Shown: positions 1-12,302 of the stretch, piece after piece
Layout: each line of letters begins with the position of its first letter
Position numbering within the stretch: position 1 is the stretch's first letter
From: Sipunculus nudus
Taxonomy: Eukaryota > Annelida > Sipuncula > Golfingiida > Sipunculidae
Assembly (NCBI GenBank): GCA_026874595.1
Contig: CM049307.1
Span: 41,548,362-41,612,361, forward strand
Length of the DNA stretch: 64,000 nt
Reading direction: 5' to 3'
Position numbers and translations under genes: made by a program
The notes under the pieces: model-generated
Databases searched by the model: none
What the model was told of the DNA's origin: nothing
The model's input: only the letters and a program-made list of their open reading frames with translations

Positions 1-817
1 TTCTGAACTATCTTTCATTAATTTTCCTTTCATAAATTCATTACTTTAACTTATTTTTAACTTATTTGGAAAGAGTAATTAAGAGGTAAGCTACTTCGGT
101 GCTCCTTCCTCATTAATTTTCTATTCATACAATATTAGTACTTTAAATCACCTGCTTCATTCTAGCACCTGCTAACCTTAGTGTTCATCTATTTCATCAT
201 CTTTTTTTTATCATTTTTGCTTTCAACACTTTCATACAGTTTCCTGAGTCAACCAGATTTCAAAGAGCTTAGCAAATAGAAATACTGGCTTAGCAGGATT
301 CTGCACTGGTTTGTTTATCAGGAAACAGAAAAGATGTATGAAGCCAGAGTTTAAAAATTAAAAATATCTACAAAGAGTTATAATCAGGAAAATGGAACCT
401 TTCAAAAGACATCCAATCTGCATGGACATTGGAGCAGCCATTTGTAGAAAGTCATGACTGCAACTGGCTTACTAGAAGAGGAAACCTACCTAGATGCATT
501 AAGTTTGTTGAAAAATTTCAAAAAATAATATTCAATATTGAAGAATCATTATTACCATTCGTAAAAAGAAAAATAATTGCACCAAGTTACAGAAAAGTAA
601 TTTTAATTTGCTGTAACGTCTAATTTGTAATCTTATTACAAAATAAGCATGTTCAAATCTTACAAATGACCAACAAAATAAAAATGATGCATTAGCAAGC
701 ACAGTTATGGCAAGACTGCATTTGTAGAATGTAAATCTTTGGTCAACATTTACTTTGTTACATTTTTTATAGGCCTAAAGTACAGACCTGCCTCCTCCTA
801 GTCCCAGGTTTTGTATG
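1..817. other. AT-rich non-coding stretch
   Basis: No gene, RNA or clear repeat is seen. The only open frames are short and AT-driven, with no domain-like composition. Confidence 0.5.
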
Positions 818-895
818 ACACAAGTTCATGTGGTCAAGTGGTTAGTGGCCCAGACTTCTGAGCTAGATGTTCTGGTTAACATCTATCAGTGGTAT
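818..895 (+). repeat. tRNA-like SINE head (degenerate)
   Basis: The stretch contains TGGTCAAGTGG, which fits the polymerase III A box of tRNA-derived SINEs. About 40 bases later GGTTAACATC resembles a decayed B box (GGTTCGANNCC). No intact tRNA cloverleaf can be drawn, so this is read as the 5' part of an old SINE and not a tRNA gene. The body and tail of the SINE were not delimited. Confidence 0.35.
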
Positions 896-1615
896 ATATA
901 ACCCCATACCAGTCCAAGAATCTCATGAAATAATTGGGGAGATAATTTGGAGAGCCAAAATACTTTGTCAAAGTTTTTATCATGGTCCAGGGAAGTAGTG
1001 TCACTGGGAGGCTTAAGATGACAGTCTGTGTGGTAAGCAAGGTTGATTTCATCAGGAGGAACAAGTGGCATTATATGAGGTTGCCCACTGGTCTCATACA
1101 ATGGATGAAGCTATCAAGAATAAACATGCAGATAACATTTAAAGAAAATCCATGTGTTCATAACTGAGATATTTGAGTGTCTGAATGGATTTTTATTAAA
1201 AATGAAAATACAACATGTTGATGGTTGTTTATGTTTGAATAATGCATATGAGTTAAAATTTCATTAACCAGTGCAAAATGTATGTCTAGCAGCCTTGCAC
1301 AAGTGAAGTCATTCATCCATCAATTTGATGAAATGAACATTATTATATTAGGCACACATACCAGCATCCTTTTTCACATTATTACTGCTATTATGTTATT
1401 ATTTCAACAAGCATCATCAATCTATTATTTCACAGTTATCTACCAACTGATGCATAATATTTTTTTTTCCTTTTCCATATTAACCAATTTTGGCATTTTA
1501 TTTTATATAATAGCACTTTTACATTATAAATCTTGATAAACTACATTTTTTTTTTACAAATGTATGTAATATGACTGTGTTTGCCCAACTGCATGTTGAG
1601 TGAGTGTAAAAAGTT
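896..1615. other. Non-coding stretch, no recognised feature
   Basis: AT-rich sequence with short open frames on both strands and no recognisable protein. It ends where the family B repeat head begins. Confidence 0.5.
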
Positions 1616-1799
1616 AACAAGTGACCCATGGGTCATACCGCTCAGCTGACTGGGAAGAGATTCGCAAAAGGAAATTTTATCACCAGAATGGTAGTATATA
1701 CCCATTCAACTGAAGCATCAAACAGATTAACCAACAGGCCAAGATTTAGTCTGTATTTATATATCTCAAAAATAGAGAAAAATGTGTAAACTTTTAAAA

Positions 1800-2968
1800 C
1801 CAGAATACGGGTAACCGACAAGTGACTACATGTATCTGCCAAAATCGGATAGTGAGGCATGGATTGAGTGGCAAAGGGGAAATAGAGTGAGGTATGTTGC
1901 ATATTAGCATGGATGTCTGCAGCCTAAATGTGTATGTAGGTTGTGCCACCTACCACAAATCCAGAAAGCTGTCCAAGTTGTATACACCTGCAAAATTTTA
2001 GGCAGAAAAGTCAAACCACCACATGTATATGAGCGATTTTTGCCCATGGCAGACAAACAGACAAACACTGTGCAAAAATCTTTGCAGGTAACCCCTCCAG
2101 TTTTGTGTATGATAAAGACCTATGTGAGATCTAAACACATGCACAATTTTGGCCCAATCGGTCAAATGGTTCCTGAGATATGAGCTTGGATGTGTCCAGC
2201 GTTAACTAGAATGTAGGTGGCACCACCTGTCATAAAATCAAGAAAGCTGTCCACGATGTATAAACCTGCAAAATTTTAGGCAGTTATGTCGAACCACTAC
2301 AGAGAAATGAGTAATTTTAGGCCACGGCAGACTAACAGACAGACGCTGTGCAAACATTGTTACAGGTGGCGCCACCATTTTTTGTGTATGTTACAGAGCT
2401 ATCAAAGGGCTACATTTGTATAAATTTTATTTCCTGATCGGTCAAACGGTTCCCGAGATATAAGCTTGGATGTCATCAGCGTGAACGTGAACGTAGGTGG
2501 CGCCACCTGTCATAAAATCAAGAAAGCTATCCTGGATGTATACACATGACGAATTTCAGGTGAATTAGTCAATTCACTGCAGAGATATGAGTGATTTTAA
2601 CCAAAGGCAGATGAACAGATGGACACTGTGCAAACATGGTTACAGGTGGCGCCACCATTTATTGTGTATGTTATAAAGCAATCCAAGGGCTACATTTGTA
2701 TCAATTTAATTTCCTGATCGGTCAAACGGTTCCCGAGATATGAGGGTTTATGAGTGGAAACAGACCCACAAATGGACACTGGATAGAGAGGAAAGGTCAG
2801 AGGTCAATGCAAATTGGTTAGGCACCAGTTCACATGTGACCCGATAATAGGGGTAAGTTTGGGAAAAATCGGTCCATTAGTCTCCGAGGAGCTCTCTGGA
2901 AACGAACGCCGCCGCGGCGGAGGAACTCGGTCAAAAACATAGTATCCGCAAAACTTCGTTTTGGCGGA
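1800..2968 (-). mobile_element. Family A non-autonomous Helitron, copy A1
   Basis: On the minus strand this copy begins TCCGCC after an A and ends CTGG before a T, as expected for Helitrons (TC...CTRR inserted between A and T). Its 5' end holds a near-perfect hairpin (GTATCCGC...GCGGATAC, about 2943-2970). The 3' stem (about 1811-1829) has lost some pairing compared with copies A2 and A5. The interior is a tandem series of two alternating half-units, each with one GGTGGCGCCACC palindrome (2365, 2496, 2645). No open frame is meaningful. The insertion site lies within family B core sequence. Confidence 0.65.
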
Positions 2969-2974
2969 TACAAA

Positions 2975-4975
2975 AATACAGGTGGCTCCACCAGTCTGCA
3001 GAAACTAATAAAAACACTTAATGGTCAATATCCATGCAAAAAATCATGGTGATCTCTGCATTAGTTGTTCAGATACTTCAGTTTTTGTATCAAATTGTCC
3101 ATTATTCTGAGGGATACTTCGGAGTCCTATAGCTTGAAGGATATGGGTAACAGAGACCTAATTTCAAGTTTCCACAGGCACCTTTCATGGGCCTCCTTGC
3201 ATGACAAGAATGAAGATTCTAGGTCCAGTTGTTGCGATTTGTACCCTGTTGACAGATAACCACATCTTTAAAGGTCTCAAAAAAAAGAAAAAAATTCGTA
3301 AAAATTTGAAAAAAAAATAGAGGTGGCACACCCAGTCTGCAGAAACTGATGGAACAGCTCATGATCAATATGTATGCTGAAAATCATGACCATCAGTGTT
3401 GTAGTTATTGAAATACTGCAGCTTTTGTATCAAATTTTCCATTATTCTGGGGGGGGGGGGGGTATTTTGGACCCATACAGCTTAAAGAATATGGGTAACA
3501 GAGACCTAATTTCAAGTTTCCATGGAGACTTTTCATGGGTCTCCCTGTGTGTCAAGAATAAAGATTCTTGGTCCAGTTTTTATGATTTGTGCCCTGTTAA
3601 CAGATGGTCATATCTTTAAAGGTCTCAAAAATACAGAAAAATTTCGTAAAAAAAACCGAACAAATACAGGTGGTGCCACCAGTCTGCAGAAACTTATGAA
3701 ACACTCCATGATCAATATCCATGCAAACAATTATGGTTATCTCTGCATTAGTTGTTCAGATACTTAAGCTTTTGTATCAAATTTTCCATTATTCTGATCT
3801 GTACTTTGGAGTGCCATAGCTCAAAGGATATGGGTAACAGAGACCAAATTTCAGGTTTCCATGGAGACTTATCATGGGTCTCCCTGTGTGTCAAGAACGA
3901 AGATTCTAGGTCCAGTCGTTACGATTTGTACCCTGTTGACAGATAACTACATCCTTAAAGGTCTCAAAAATGGAGAAAACAATTCGTGAACATTGAAAAA
4001 TACAGGTGGCGCCACCAGTCTGCACAAACTGATGAAACATCTCATGATCAATATGTATGTCGAAAATCATGACCATCAGTGATGTAGTTAATGAGATATT
4101 GAAGTTTTTGTATGAAATTTTTGACTATTATGGGGGGTAATTTTGGGCCCCATAGCTCGAAGGATATGGGTAACAGAGACCTAATTTCTGGTTTCCATGG
4201 AGACTTTTCATAGGTCTCTCAGTGTGTCGAAAATGAAGATTCTAGGTCCAGTCGTTACGATTTGTGCCACGCTAACAGATGACAGCATCCTCAAAGGTCT
4301 CAAAAATAGAGGAAAAAATCGTAAAAAATCAAACAGTACAGGTGGCGCCACCAGTCTGCAGGAACTGATCGAACATCTCATGATCAATATATATGCCAAA
4401 AATGAAGACCATCAGTGATGTAGTTATTGAGATATTGAAGTTTTTGTATGAAATTTTTTACTATTCTGGGGGGGTACTTTGGGGCCCCATAGCTCAAAGG
4501 ATATGGATAACAGAGACCTAATTTCTGGTTTCCAAGGAGATTTTTCATGGACCTCTCAGTGTGTCAAGAATTAAGATTCTAAGTCCAGTCTTTATGATTT
4601 GTGCCTTGTTAACAGATGTTCACATTTTTAAAGGTCTCAAAAATAGAGAAAAAAATTCGTAAAAAAATAGAAAAATACAGGTGGCGCCACCAGTCTGCAG
4701 GAAGTGATGTAACATCCCATGATCAATATGTATGCCAAAAATCATGACCATCAGTCAAGTAGTTAATGAGATATTGAAGTTTTTGTATGAAATTTTTTAC
4801 TTTTCTGGGGGGTACTTTGGGGCCACATAGCTCGAAGGATATGGGTAACAGAGACCTAATTTCTGGTTTCCAAGGAGATTTTTTATGGACCTCTCAGAAT
4901 CCCAAGTTACAAGGTTCTAGGTCCAGCGGTTACGATTTGTGCCTGGTTAACGGACGGACAGACGGACAGACGGAC
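2975..4975 (+). repeat. Six-unit tandem core array of family B, unit about 336 bp
   Basis: The landmark GGTGGCNCCACCAGTCTGCA, with small changes, recurs near 2990, 3323, 3669, 4005, 4341 and 4680, a spacing of about 333-346 bp. Units 1 and 3 share 'ctctgcattagttgttcagatac', while units 2, 4, 5 and 6 share 'gaccatcagtg'. So a two-unit block was copied and one unit type later expanded. A G14 homopolymer lies at 3449-3462. Open frames across the units repeat the same peptide and are repeat by-products. Confidence 0.75.
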
Positions 4976-5032
4976 GACGGACAAAGAGTGATCGCTATAG
5001 CTCAGATGACTTTCAGTCAGCTGAGCTAAAAA

Positions 5033-6366
5033 CATACATGAACAAATTTGATGAAGACCAATATTTTACTGTAATCTATTCCTCATACTAACAAATCAGC
5101 ATTTACAAAATCTTATTCTTCCATTTAATATGTACCTACATTGAGTTTACATTAACTGTAAACCTCTTACCACAAGATGCCTTGATTATGACTGAGCCCA
5201 TTAAGCACATGTATACACCTATTTGAGTCCTTTTGAGGAAAAGTAAAAATAAATATTTCATACTTGAACTTATTTATTTCATACTTGAACTTATTTATAA
5301 ACTGAAGATGCATTTTCAGACATGAGAGAAATTTCCTGAAAAAAGGCAGGGTCCAGTTGGTTTCAAGTATAATATATACCAGCATATGGTTAAATGAGGT
5401 AAAATTTCTTGAAAATTCCTGAAATGGAAACTCTACATTTTCCTGAGATTAGAAATTTTCAGAAGAAAATTTATTTTGCTTAGTGAAAAATCTGAGGATT
5501 TCTCATCTATAATTTGCATCAGCGATTTTTTTTATTGTTTTGTAATATTTTGGATAAAATTCGAAAGACATTTTACTATAAATATGAATGGCTCATCTAC
5601 ACTTTCTGTTTGCCTGACTTTAGAAATACACCAGATAGAAATTAACCCTCTATTTAGGATACCTGGGTCAAGGGCAGGGACAGGTTTTATTAACATTTAC
5701 ACAAAACATCTGTATTATATTCTGAGGTTAACCACAGTGGACCTAAAATTCTTGCACTGGGTGCACTGAACACTTGCCTAAACTTGTTCTCACCTGTCTG
5801 GTCTGGGGATTTATTTATATAAGACAGAACAGCCACACTAAACTTCAGTATTTTATAGTTTTCTCTTGTTTTCTATGTATACTCCTGCCACTGCTCTAAA
5901 ATAAGGGTGCCTGGGAAATAATTACACCTCCAGTATCTCCACAGACTGCTCCTGTTACCTATTGATTTACAGACGGTCTGCATGGAGAATGGGTGGAGAG
6001 GGTACAGTTCTAGGCACCATTCTGTTGATCTGTGTGGAGGGTATCAGTTGCACTTTCAATGCAAGCAGGGTCCACCTGGCTATGGGCTCCCCTCTCCTTT
6101 CTTGGAGAGAATATAAGACCTGAGATGAGCTGAGAAATCAGAGCAGATATAACCATGAGTTGAAAGAAATGTTGCACCATTTTGCACCTCTTGCACTGAC
6201 ATAAAGAGTTGATGAAACCTCAGAGTGCCATTCTCAGTAATGACAATAACCAGATTGTGAGGTTCAATGAGATGCCAATATTAATGCTGTGTAGCTCAGC
6301 ATATTTGTGAAGCACCATGCCATGTCTGTTGAAATTCTGATCATGGCAAAATAACTTTAAGATTGC
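5033..6366. other. Non-coding stretch
   Basis: No gene recognised. A 21 bp unit (tttcatacttgaacttattta) is tandemly doubled near 5256-5297. The longest open frame (97 codons near 5476) is AT-rich, has no recognisable domain and no flanking splice sites of note. Confidence 0.5.
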
Positions 6367-6610
6367 ACAGGAAATGACTTGTTATAATGACTTATTACAA
6401 TAGAGATGGATTTATACTTTGGTTTGTAAGTTAACATGTCTTCATTTGAGTGATTTCATCACCTAGAGCCTAATATTAAGATTATCAGCTGTTTATCACA
6501 ATATCAATGCAACAGGATGGATAGCTGTTGCAGTGCATTTCCCCCATAAGACTTGTGTCAGGACTCGAGTAGACTTACTAGTCCAATATGATTGCCTACT
6601 TAGTTGTCTA
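6367..6610 (+). repeat. Dispersed repeat family E, copy 1
   Basis: It aligns over about 210 bp with 19735-19945 in the same orientation. Shared landmarks include 'caggaaatgac', 'tttggtttgt', 'cctaat.ttaagattatca' and 'aatgcaacaggatg'. It has no coding capacity. Class unknown; both copies are diverged. Confidence 0.6.
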
Positions 6611-8154
6611 ACCACTGCTAAAACATGTCATGATAGAAAAAAAGATATTCACATTAAATCTGACCAATGTTTTATATCAAATAAACATTTTATAACACAT
6701 ATGACCAACACTTTTTAAAGTATGGACAAGAGAGATTCCAATGGAATGTTGACATAGGACCATAGTATCTCATTGAACCAAGGTATTCTTATATGAAAAT
6801 AAAACTGTGTTCTCTGAGAAAACCAAGACTGACAGAGTAGATAAGACCACGATACTGGAGACCTTATGTGGAGTATATAAAACTGTCAGGGTTATGAGTG
6901 ACAGGCAGAAGATGGATGGAACTAAGAAGATGAGACAGCCCACTCTCTCTTTTAGTGATTATATACATATATACATATCAAACATACAAGGGTGTGACCT
7001 AGCTACCACACAGACAAACACCCTCAGACTCCCACTGATATACTGATCACATGCTTTACTTGTGATGATGCTCTCGTAAGTTCAGAATCAATATTTAATT
7101 TTTTCTTCTCACTCAAGACCTTAAGCCTCATTGATGTTTACTGAGACAAGTTAATGCCTTGTAAAAAGCCTCACACTCAGCCATCCAGCATGCTCTTATA
7201 CCCACATTCCTTTTTATACTGAAGGTATGAGGTAGGGGGCCCTCTCCGTTCACATTTATATATGACCACGGCTGTACATTTTTCATCCACCTGCTCATAA
7301 TGTCACTACTGTTTTGCAGCCCATCTTAAAAAGGAGACAAATGACACAGTGATGTACTGCTGGTGATACAAATGGCACCTTGATATACTACTTGTGGTAC
7401 ATCCATGTTCATACTGCTGGGGTGTGGGGTGATCATAATTTCAAATATGACACATACTGGCGTTCATTCCCAATTTAACTGAACATTTATATAATTACAG
7501 ATTTTTTACCTAATCTTATATCTTGCTGCAAAATTAACAGTGCACAAGGGAGATACTGTGAAAATTGTTCAGAAGATTCAACATATTTTTTTTCAATATT
7601 CACAGCGCATATGCATATATTAGTTAATTTTCCAATGGATAACAGTAAATTTGCAACTGCATGATTACATTTGTTCTTTCTGTATTCCATATATTACATG
7701 ATAAGTATTCTGTATGCACTCTTCATAATAGGGAATAACTGTGAGATTCCAAACAGCTCTTCAACAAGTGAGTGAAAAAAGAAGTTCTTGCGTGATACAT
7801 TTTCTACTGGTACCCTTTCCTTTGAATAGCCATGACTTTGATGACCTCTTTAATAACATTCACTTGCAAACTTTTAATGAAAATATTCATGCTGCTCCCT
7901 GTGAACAAATTGGTTTTCAGTTAATCACACCTGCCATCCCCAACCAGCTTGGTAGATATAGATGGCGCTGTTAGGCAGTCTTACCACCTCAAACTAGATA
8001 TTCTAAGGCCTAATAAAGGCACATTGCTGCCATCTATTTGTCAGTTTCATTTCTAACTCATCTGTCCTTGCCACTTCCTAGTGTTGACTTAACTGGCTGA
8101 GCTGGACTCAGAACCAAAGAAAGCCAGTTTCAGTATTTGATCATGTAGCAAAAC
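6611..8154. other. Non-coding stretch
   Basis: No gene, RNA or clear repeat recognised. Short open frames only. Confidence 0.5.
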
Positions 8155-8420
8155 AATCTAACAATAACTTAGGGAAGTTGAATATCACCTCCCAGGATCT
8201 ATTACACATTTATTTCTCTGTATATGCTGTCAGTGGTTTAATCTAATAACAAACTTTGAAAGTTGAAATCACCTCCCAAGATCTTTGAACATATATTTCT
8301 TTGTAGATGTAATTGTTGTCATTGCTTTAATCTAATAACACACTTTGGAAGTTGAATATTATCTCTCAAAATCTTATGTACATATTTATTATTTCCCTGT
8401 ACATGTTGTCATTGTATGAT
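8155..8420 (+). repeat. Three-copy tandem repeat, unit about 85-95 bp
   Basis: The order 'tctaataac...ttgaa.gttgaa.atc.cctccc..gatct...acatatttattt' occurs three times in succession, near 8157, 8240 and 8328, with substitutions and small length differences. No coding potential. Confidence 0.55.
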
Positions 8421-9245
8421 CAGATCAAGGAAACAGTAGATATCAACAGCTGCATCTGTTTTCAAGTACATGGCATAGATATCAAATAATACACAATAAA
8501 TGGTGCAGCATATTTTCATATCCACAGCCATACAGATAACCACTTAAACATGACTTACCTATAAATGTTCATTCAGGTGTATAACGAAGCAATGATACTA
8601 CCAACTGAGATAAATCACAGGTGTTAAAGGAAGCATACAAACAGATACATATACATGTGTGTGTACGTGTATGAGACTAACGTCAGTTTCTTGTATTTAA
8701 TGTTATCATAAACTTTTTTTTTGTCAGTATTTGTAAAGCTGCTGCAGTGCTCTTTAAAAAAATAATTTTATTTTGTGTAATTTTTGCTTCTTTATATAAT
8801 TAATGTTTAAATATATTAATTAGTTCACTTTACATTGTATCAAAAGATATTACAAAGGCATCAGAGTCATACTGCTGTAAAGGTGTACACAACAAATGAA
8901 AGGATCCTTATTTTAGGGCTATTTCAATAACTGTGGTTTAAACAATGTGGGCAGGTACCACTATTGCCCTGTAGATTTGACAATCTACACTGTATTGTTT
9001 CTGAACATGCTTGTGGTTTGCCTGCCCATGATTTGTGTGGCCTGTGGTTTCTGAACCAGTCAGTAAATGCCTGAAAAAGGATAGATGTGATGTCATGACT
9101 GGGAGTCTAATAACACTAACAGCATGTTCCTTCATGCAGCGTCAAGCCTCTCTGTATATATTTTTGCCTCAGCCAGAAGTGTATGCCATCATCCCTCTTT
9201 TATGTGTGTATATTCTATGGAATCGAACAGGCCAATGAAGAAACA
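8421..9245. other. Non-coding stretch
   Basis: No gene recognised. A short hairpin (GTAGATT/AATCTAC) lies near 8970-8987, and a TG-rich patch near 8655-8670. Confidence 0.45.
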
Positions 9246-9425
9246 ATAAGATTTTGATGTGGATCTGGCACAAGATCTGGATTCAGGAATATCATCAAGG
9301 AATATTCACAAACATAGTCACAAATGAGCTTGGTAATTTGAGCTGAATAAGTGAAAGCAAACAAGAGACCTCCCCACATAGCTGAGGCTTGCATTCTGCC
9401 CCCACATGGGAGAGGCTTGCATTCC
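9246..9425 (+). repeat. Dispersed repeat family F, copy 1
   Basis: Shares 'gattttg.tg', 'atc.ggattcaggaa', 'aaggaatattcacaaa', 'gaataagtgaa' and 'gaggcttgcattc' with 10262-10480 and, reversed, with 43385-43590. Looks like a SINE body or MITE fragment; the head was not identified. Confidence 0.6.
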
Positions 9426-10261
9426 TCTGAATGCAGATTTCAAGTCAGAAATATAGCCCATTTCATTACAGGGTACACCAAGGCTTCTAAGCAAGCTGAC
9501 TGCACAGGACTTAATGCAAGCTCTAATGGGATATTAAAATGTTGTTCCCTTTCAGGTAGTAAAACAAAAGTGAACTCATATCTTTCAATGTGTTTAATTC
9601 ATAATTTTTAGTCTGCAGCTGTTTTCATGACATGAAAGTTAAACCAGTTACTGCAAGACAAAAGAAACAAAAGGTTAGAACAAACACTTAATATATTATC
9701 TTCCAGTAAATAGCCTTAAATTCTGTGGGGACAATATGATGAAGAAATTTGGGTATGAAAACCAATAATGACAAAATATAATGAATAAGTACCCCCTCTC
9801 ACACAACTGGGCTTTTGATCCCATTGTCAGTTTACACAGCTACCAATTTCTGGAAAAGATCTCAAAGATAGCTGAATATATGCATGTACCACACACAGAT
9901 AATATGAGATATGATAACAGATAAGGCACACTGATACATATACAAGCTAGTCATGCAGTTTGCTGACTGATGCAATATCAGCAGTTGGTGCTGAGAGGGA
10001 AGCCCACACCAGGGTCCATGTACGTTAAATTGTTAGAACTCAACCAATTTATAAGCTGTGTCTGTATCTGTTTCTATGTCCATATATGGACATTTAACAT
10101 GACCAAACATACACAGTTGTCACATGCCACCCAACTGCCATAACCATATCCATGTTCACATTCACATTTAATGAGAAGAAAGCGGATTTAGTTTTCAGAG
10201 ATTCAGTTTTCATCCCTGTTTGTATGTGTTTAAGCACAACTATAATTCATGCGATCATGAA
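9426..10261. other. Non-coding stretch
   Basis: No gene or clear repeat recognised. Confidence 0.5.
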
Positions 10262-10480
10262 AGGAATCTCATGAAATTTTCAAGGCACTTCAGGAATCAA
10301 GAATTCATTAGATTTTGGTGCAAGTCCAGTTACTGATCCGGATTCAGGAACGTCATAAAGGAATACTCACAAATGTACAGTCATTTATGCACAAAATGAA
10401 CCTGGGAATATGGTCCAAATAAGTGAATGTAAAAATGGGTTGAGGAGCATCCCACATGGCAGAGGCTTGCATTCTGTGGA
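10262..10480 (+). repeat. Dispersed repeat family F, copy 2
   Basis: The longest of the three copies. It extends further 5' than copy 1 ('ctcatgaaattttcaaggca'), and that part also matches the reversed copy at 43385-43590. Confidence 0.65.
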
Positions 10481-11737
10481 ATGTATCCCACACTAGTTTC
10501 ATTTATTCTCTTCCTGAAGTCATACTCAATGATATATATGTTCCGCTACCATTTGGCAAAGAAATCTAATGTCTGGCGCCATTTCAAATGATGACACCAA
10601 ATCCATATAAAACTATCTGGACATTAAACCTGTTCACCTGGATAGATCTATATTCTTCTACATTCTGTCACTAGCTGTTTTCTGTAATGACCATTCCAAT
10701 GGTATTGCAAAGGGATCATCTATTATATTTTTAACTGGTAATGTACACAATATTCAGGGATCAACCATTATATTATTTATTTTTTCATGTGCATGGCAAT
10801 ATAAATTATATTCCACAGAGAGTGGGAGTGCGCTAATAGCAAGCGTTCATAATTGAGCTATAAAGTTCCATTTAGTGTTATTATGGATTAATTTCACCAC
10901 CATAGAAACACTTCCTATGTTAAGCTAATGCACCCATATAAACCTCACATCATTATCTGTCTATAAATATTCATTCCACATATTATGCCTGTTCATCCTA
11001 CATAGTATACAACTATACTGGTACACCATCCACCCTGAGGGCCAAACTAACAATACCCGAGACCAGGAGGATCCCTGCCACATGTAACAGACCCATTTAC
11101 TGTCATCATCACAGTCACCTCTGTCTTCTGGCTGACAAATGGGTGTCCTCTGGTTGATGAAGATTACTGTACTGAATGACCTCTGGTTCTGACCCTTCCT
11201 GTCTGTATCCTATAATACTCCTTCTGATGCCTGACTCTTCATTTCAATCAGTTTAATGCTAGGGTTGAGTTTTTTAAATATAAAATATGTAGCTGTGATG
11301 GGAGCCAAGTTTGTCCAACAAAATTTATTGTGTAAATGTTTGCCAATATTTGGCTGTCAATATTCCCGAAAAATACAATTTTTTTGACCATTATTTCTCA
11401 GGCCATTTTCTTTCTGAGACACACATAGCCGTTTGTCACATTGCCATGGGCTAGTAAAAATCAAACATGGTAAAAGTTTTGTCATTGTTATTAGCCACGT
11501 TGCTGAAAACAAATTTTCCCCAGAAATAAACCTAATCAATAGAAAATTGATTAAAGAGATGTAAATTACAGAAAGGACAACTTGTTACTGAAGAATAATA
11601 TTGCTGCCAAGGTCCTCAGCCATGTGCTGAAAAGGAACTCCAGGAATCAATGCGAAAGCACAGGAAAATTAAACTATGAAATGTGCGCCTATAAGATTGT
11701 TTCTGTGGCTAAAAAATGAGGTGCCACTTAAGCCACA
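10481..11737. other. Non-coding stretch
   Basis: No gene or clear repeat recognised. Short open frames only. Confidence 0.5.
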
Positions 11738-11829
11738 TTGGCTAAAGTCTATAAAGTTCTATTGTATTGGATACACAGACATGTACTGAATGGAAAGGAA
11801 TGTCTTTTAACTACATTTCTCAAACAAGT

Positions 11830-12300
11830 TATCATTACACAAATGTTTCATGAACTAAGGCATCCTGGATCAATGCTTCACAGGTCACTACTCATAAAAC
11901 CAATAAATCAAGAAACAATTAATGTTTCCCTGGGAACCACAGATTCCTTTACCTGTACAAGTATTCCAAGATCTATAAGCACTGGTAAATATGCCTTGGT
12001 CACCCTTGGCTTAACGTTTACTGGAAAATTGTTCCTTCACCAATACTCTTTTAACAAGTACTTACTAGACCAAATTTCCATCAATAATTTTCCTTCAACT
12101 TGTGCAAATGTTCTTGAGCAAACATTTCCTTGGCCTATGTTCACTGGGATCAATGTTCTACAGTTCATTGTTTCCTCTGCTAAAGTTCCCTGAACCAACT
12201 TCAGATAGACTAATATTCACTTTACTATGTACATCAGACAAGTTCACTAGATTAATGTTCCCTGTGCTAATTAATGTTCTGTGAAAATACTTCCAACAAC
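11830..12300 (+). repeat. Degenerate minisatellite-like tract
   Basis: Variants of 'ttcactagatcaatgttcc' and 'caatgttc' recur every 20-28 bp, with heavy divergence. The tract keeps open a 151-codon frame (11738-12193) that has no recognisable domain and is best read as a repeat by-product. A decayed partial copy of the adjoining 177 bp unit ('ctatgtacatcagaca') lies at about 12223. Confidence 0.4.
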
Positions 12301-12302
12301 CT

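Larger units (their letters stand above)
1616..5032 (+). mobile_element. Family B repeat B1, pearl-like non-autonomous element interrupted by A1
   Basis: The head AACAAGTGACCCATGGGTCA at 1616 is shared with heads at 58623 and 62632. The tail, ending near 5032, has a run of GACGGACA-type tetranucleotides (about 4950-4983) followed by a hairpin: TAGCTCAG and CTGAGCTA pair, with TGACT/AGTCA inside. The same tail ends the copy at 62280. Between them lie six tandem core units (2975-4975). A family A Helitron (1800-2968) is inserted in the first core unit: 'ctcaaaaatagagaaaaa' just before it and 'aaaaatacaggtgg' just after it match continuous core sequence in later units. No protein is encoded. The architecture (head, tandem core, ACGG-like microsatellite, palindromic end) is that described for bivalve pearl elements; that assignment is inference. 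Confidence 0.6.

Noticed and set aside
818-895. tRNA gene
   Set aside because: The A box is convincing but the B box is decayed and no acceptor stem pairs; kept only as a SINE head.
2975-4975. CRISPR-like array
   Set aside because: Units are about 336 bp with no short repeat/unique spacer pattern; this is a eukaryotic tandem repeat.
11738-12193. 151-codon open frame
   Set aside because: It lies in a degenerate minisatellite, has no recognisable domain and shows repeat-driven composition.
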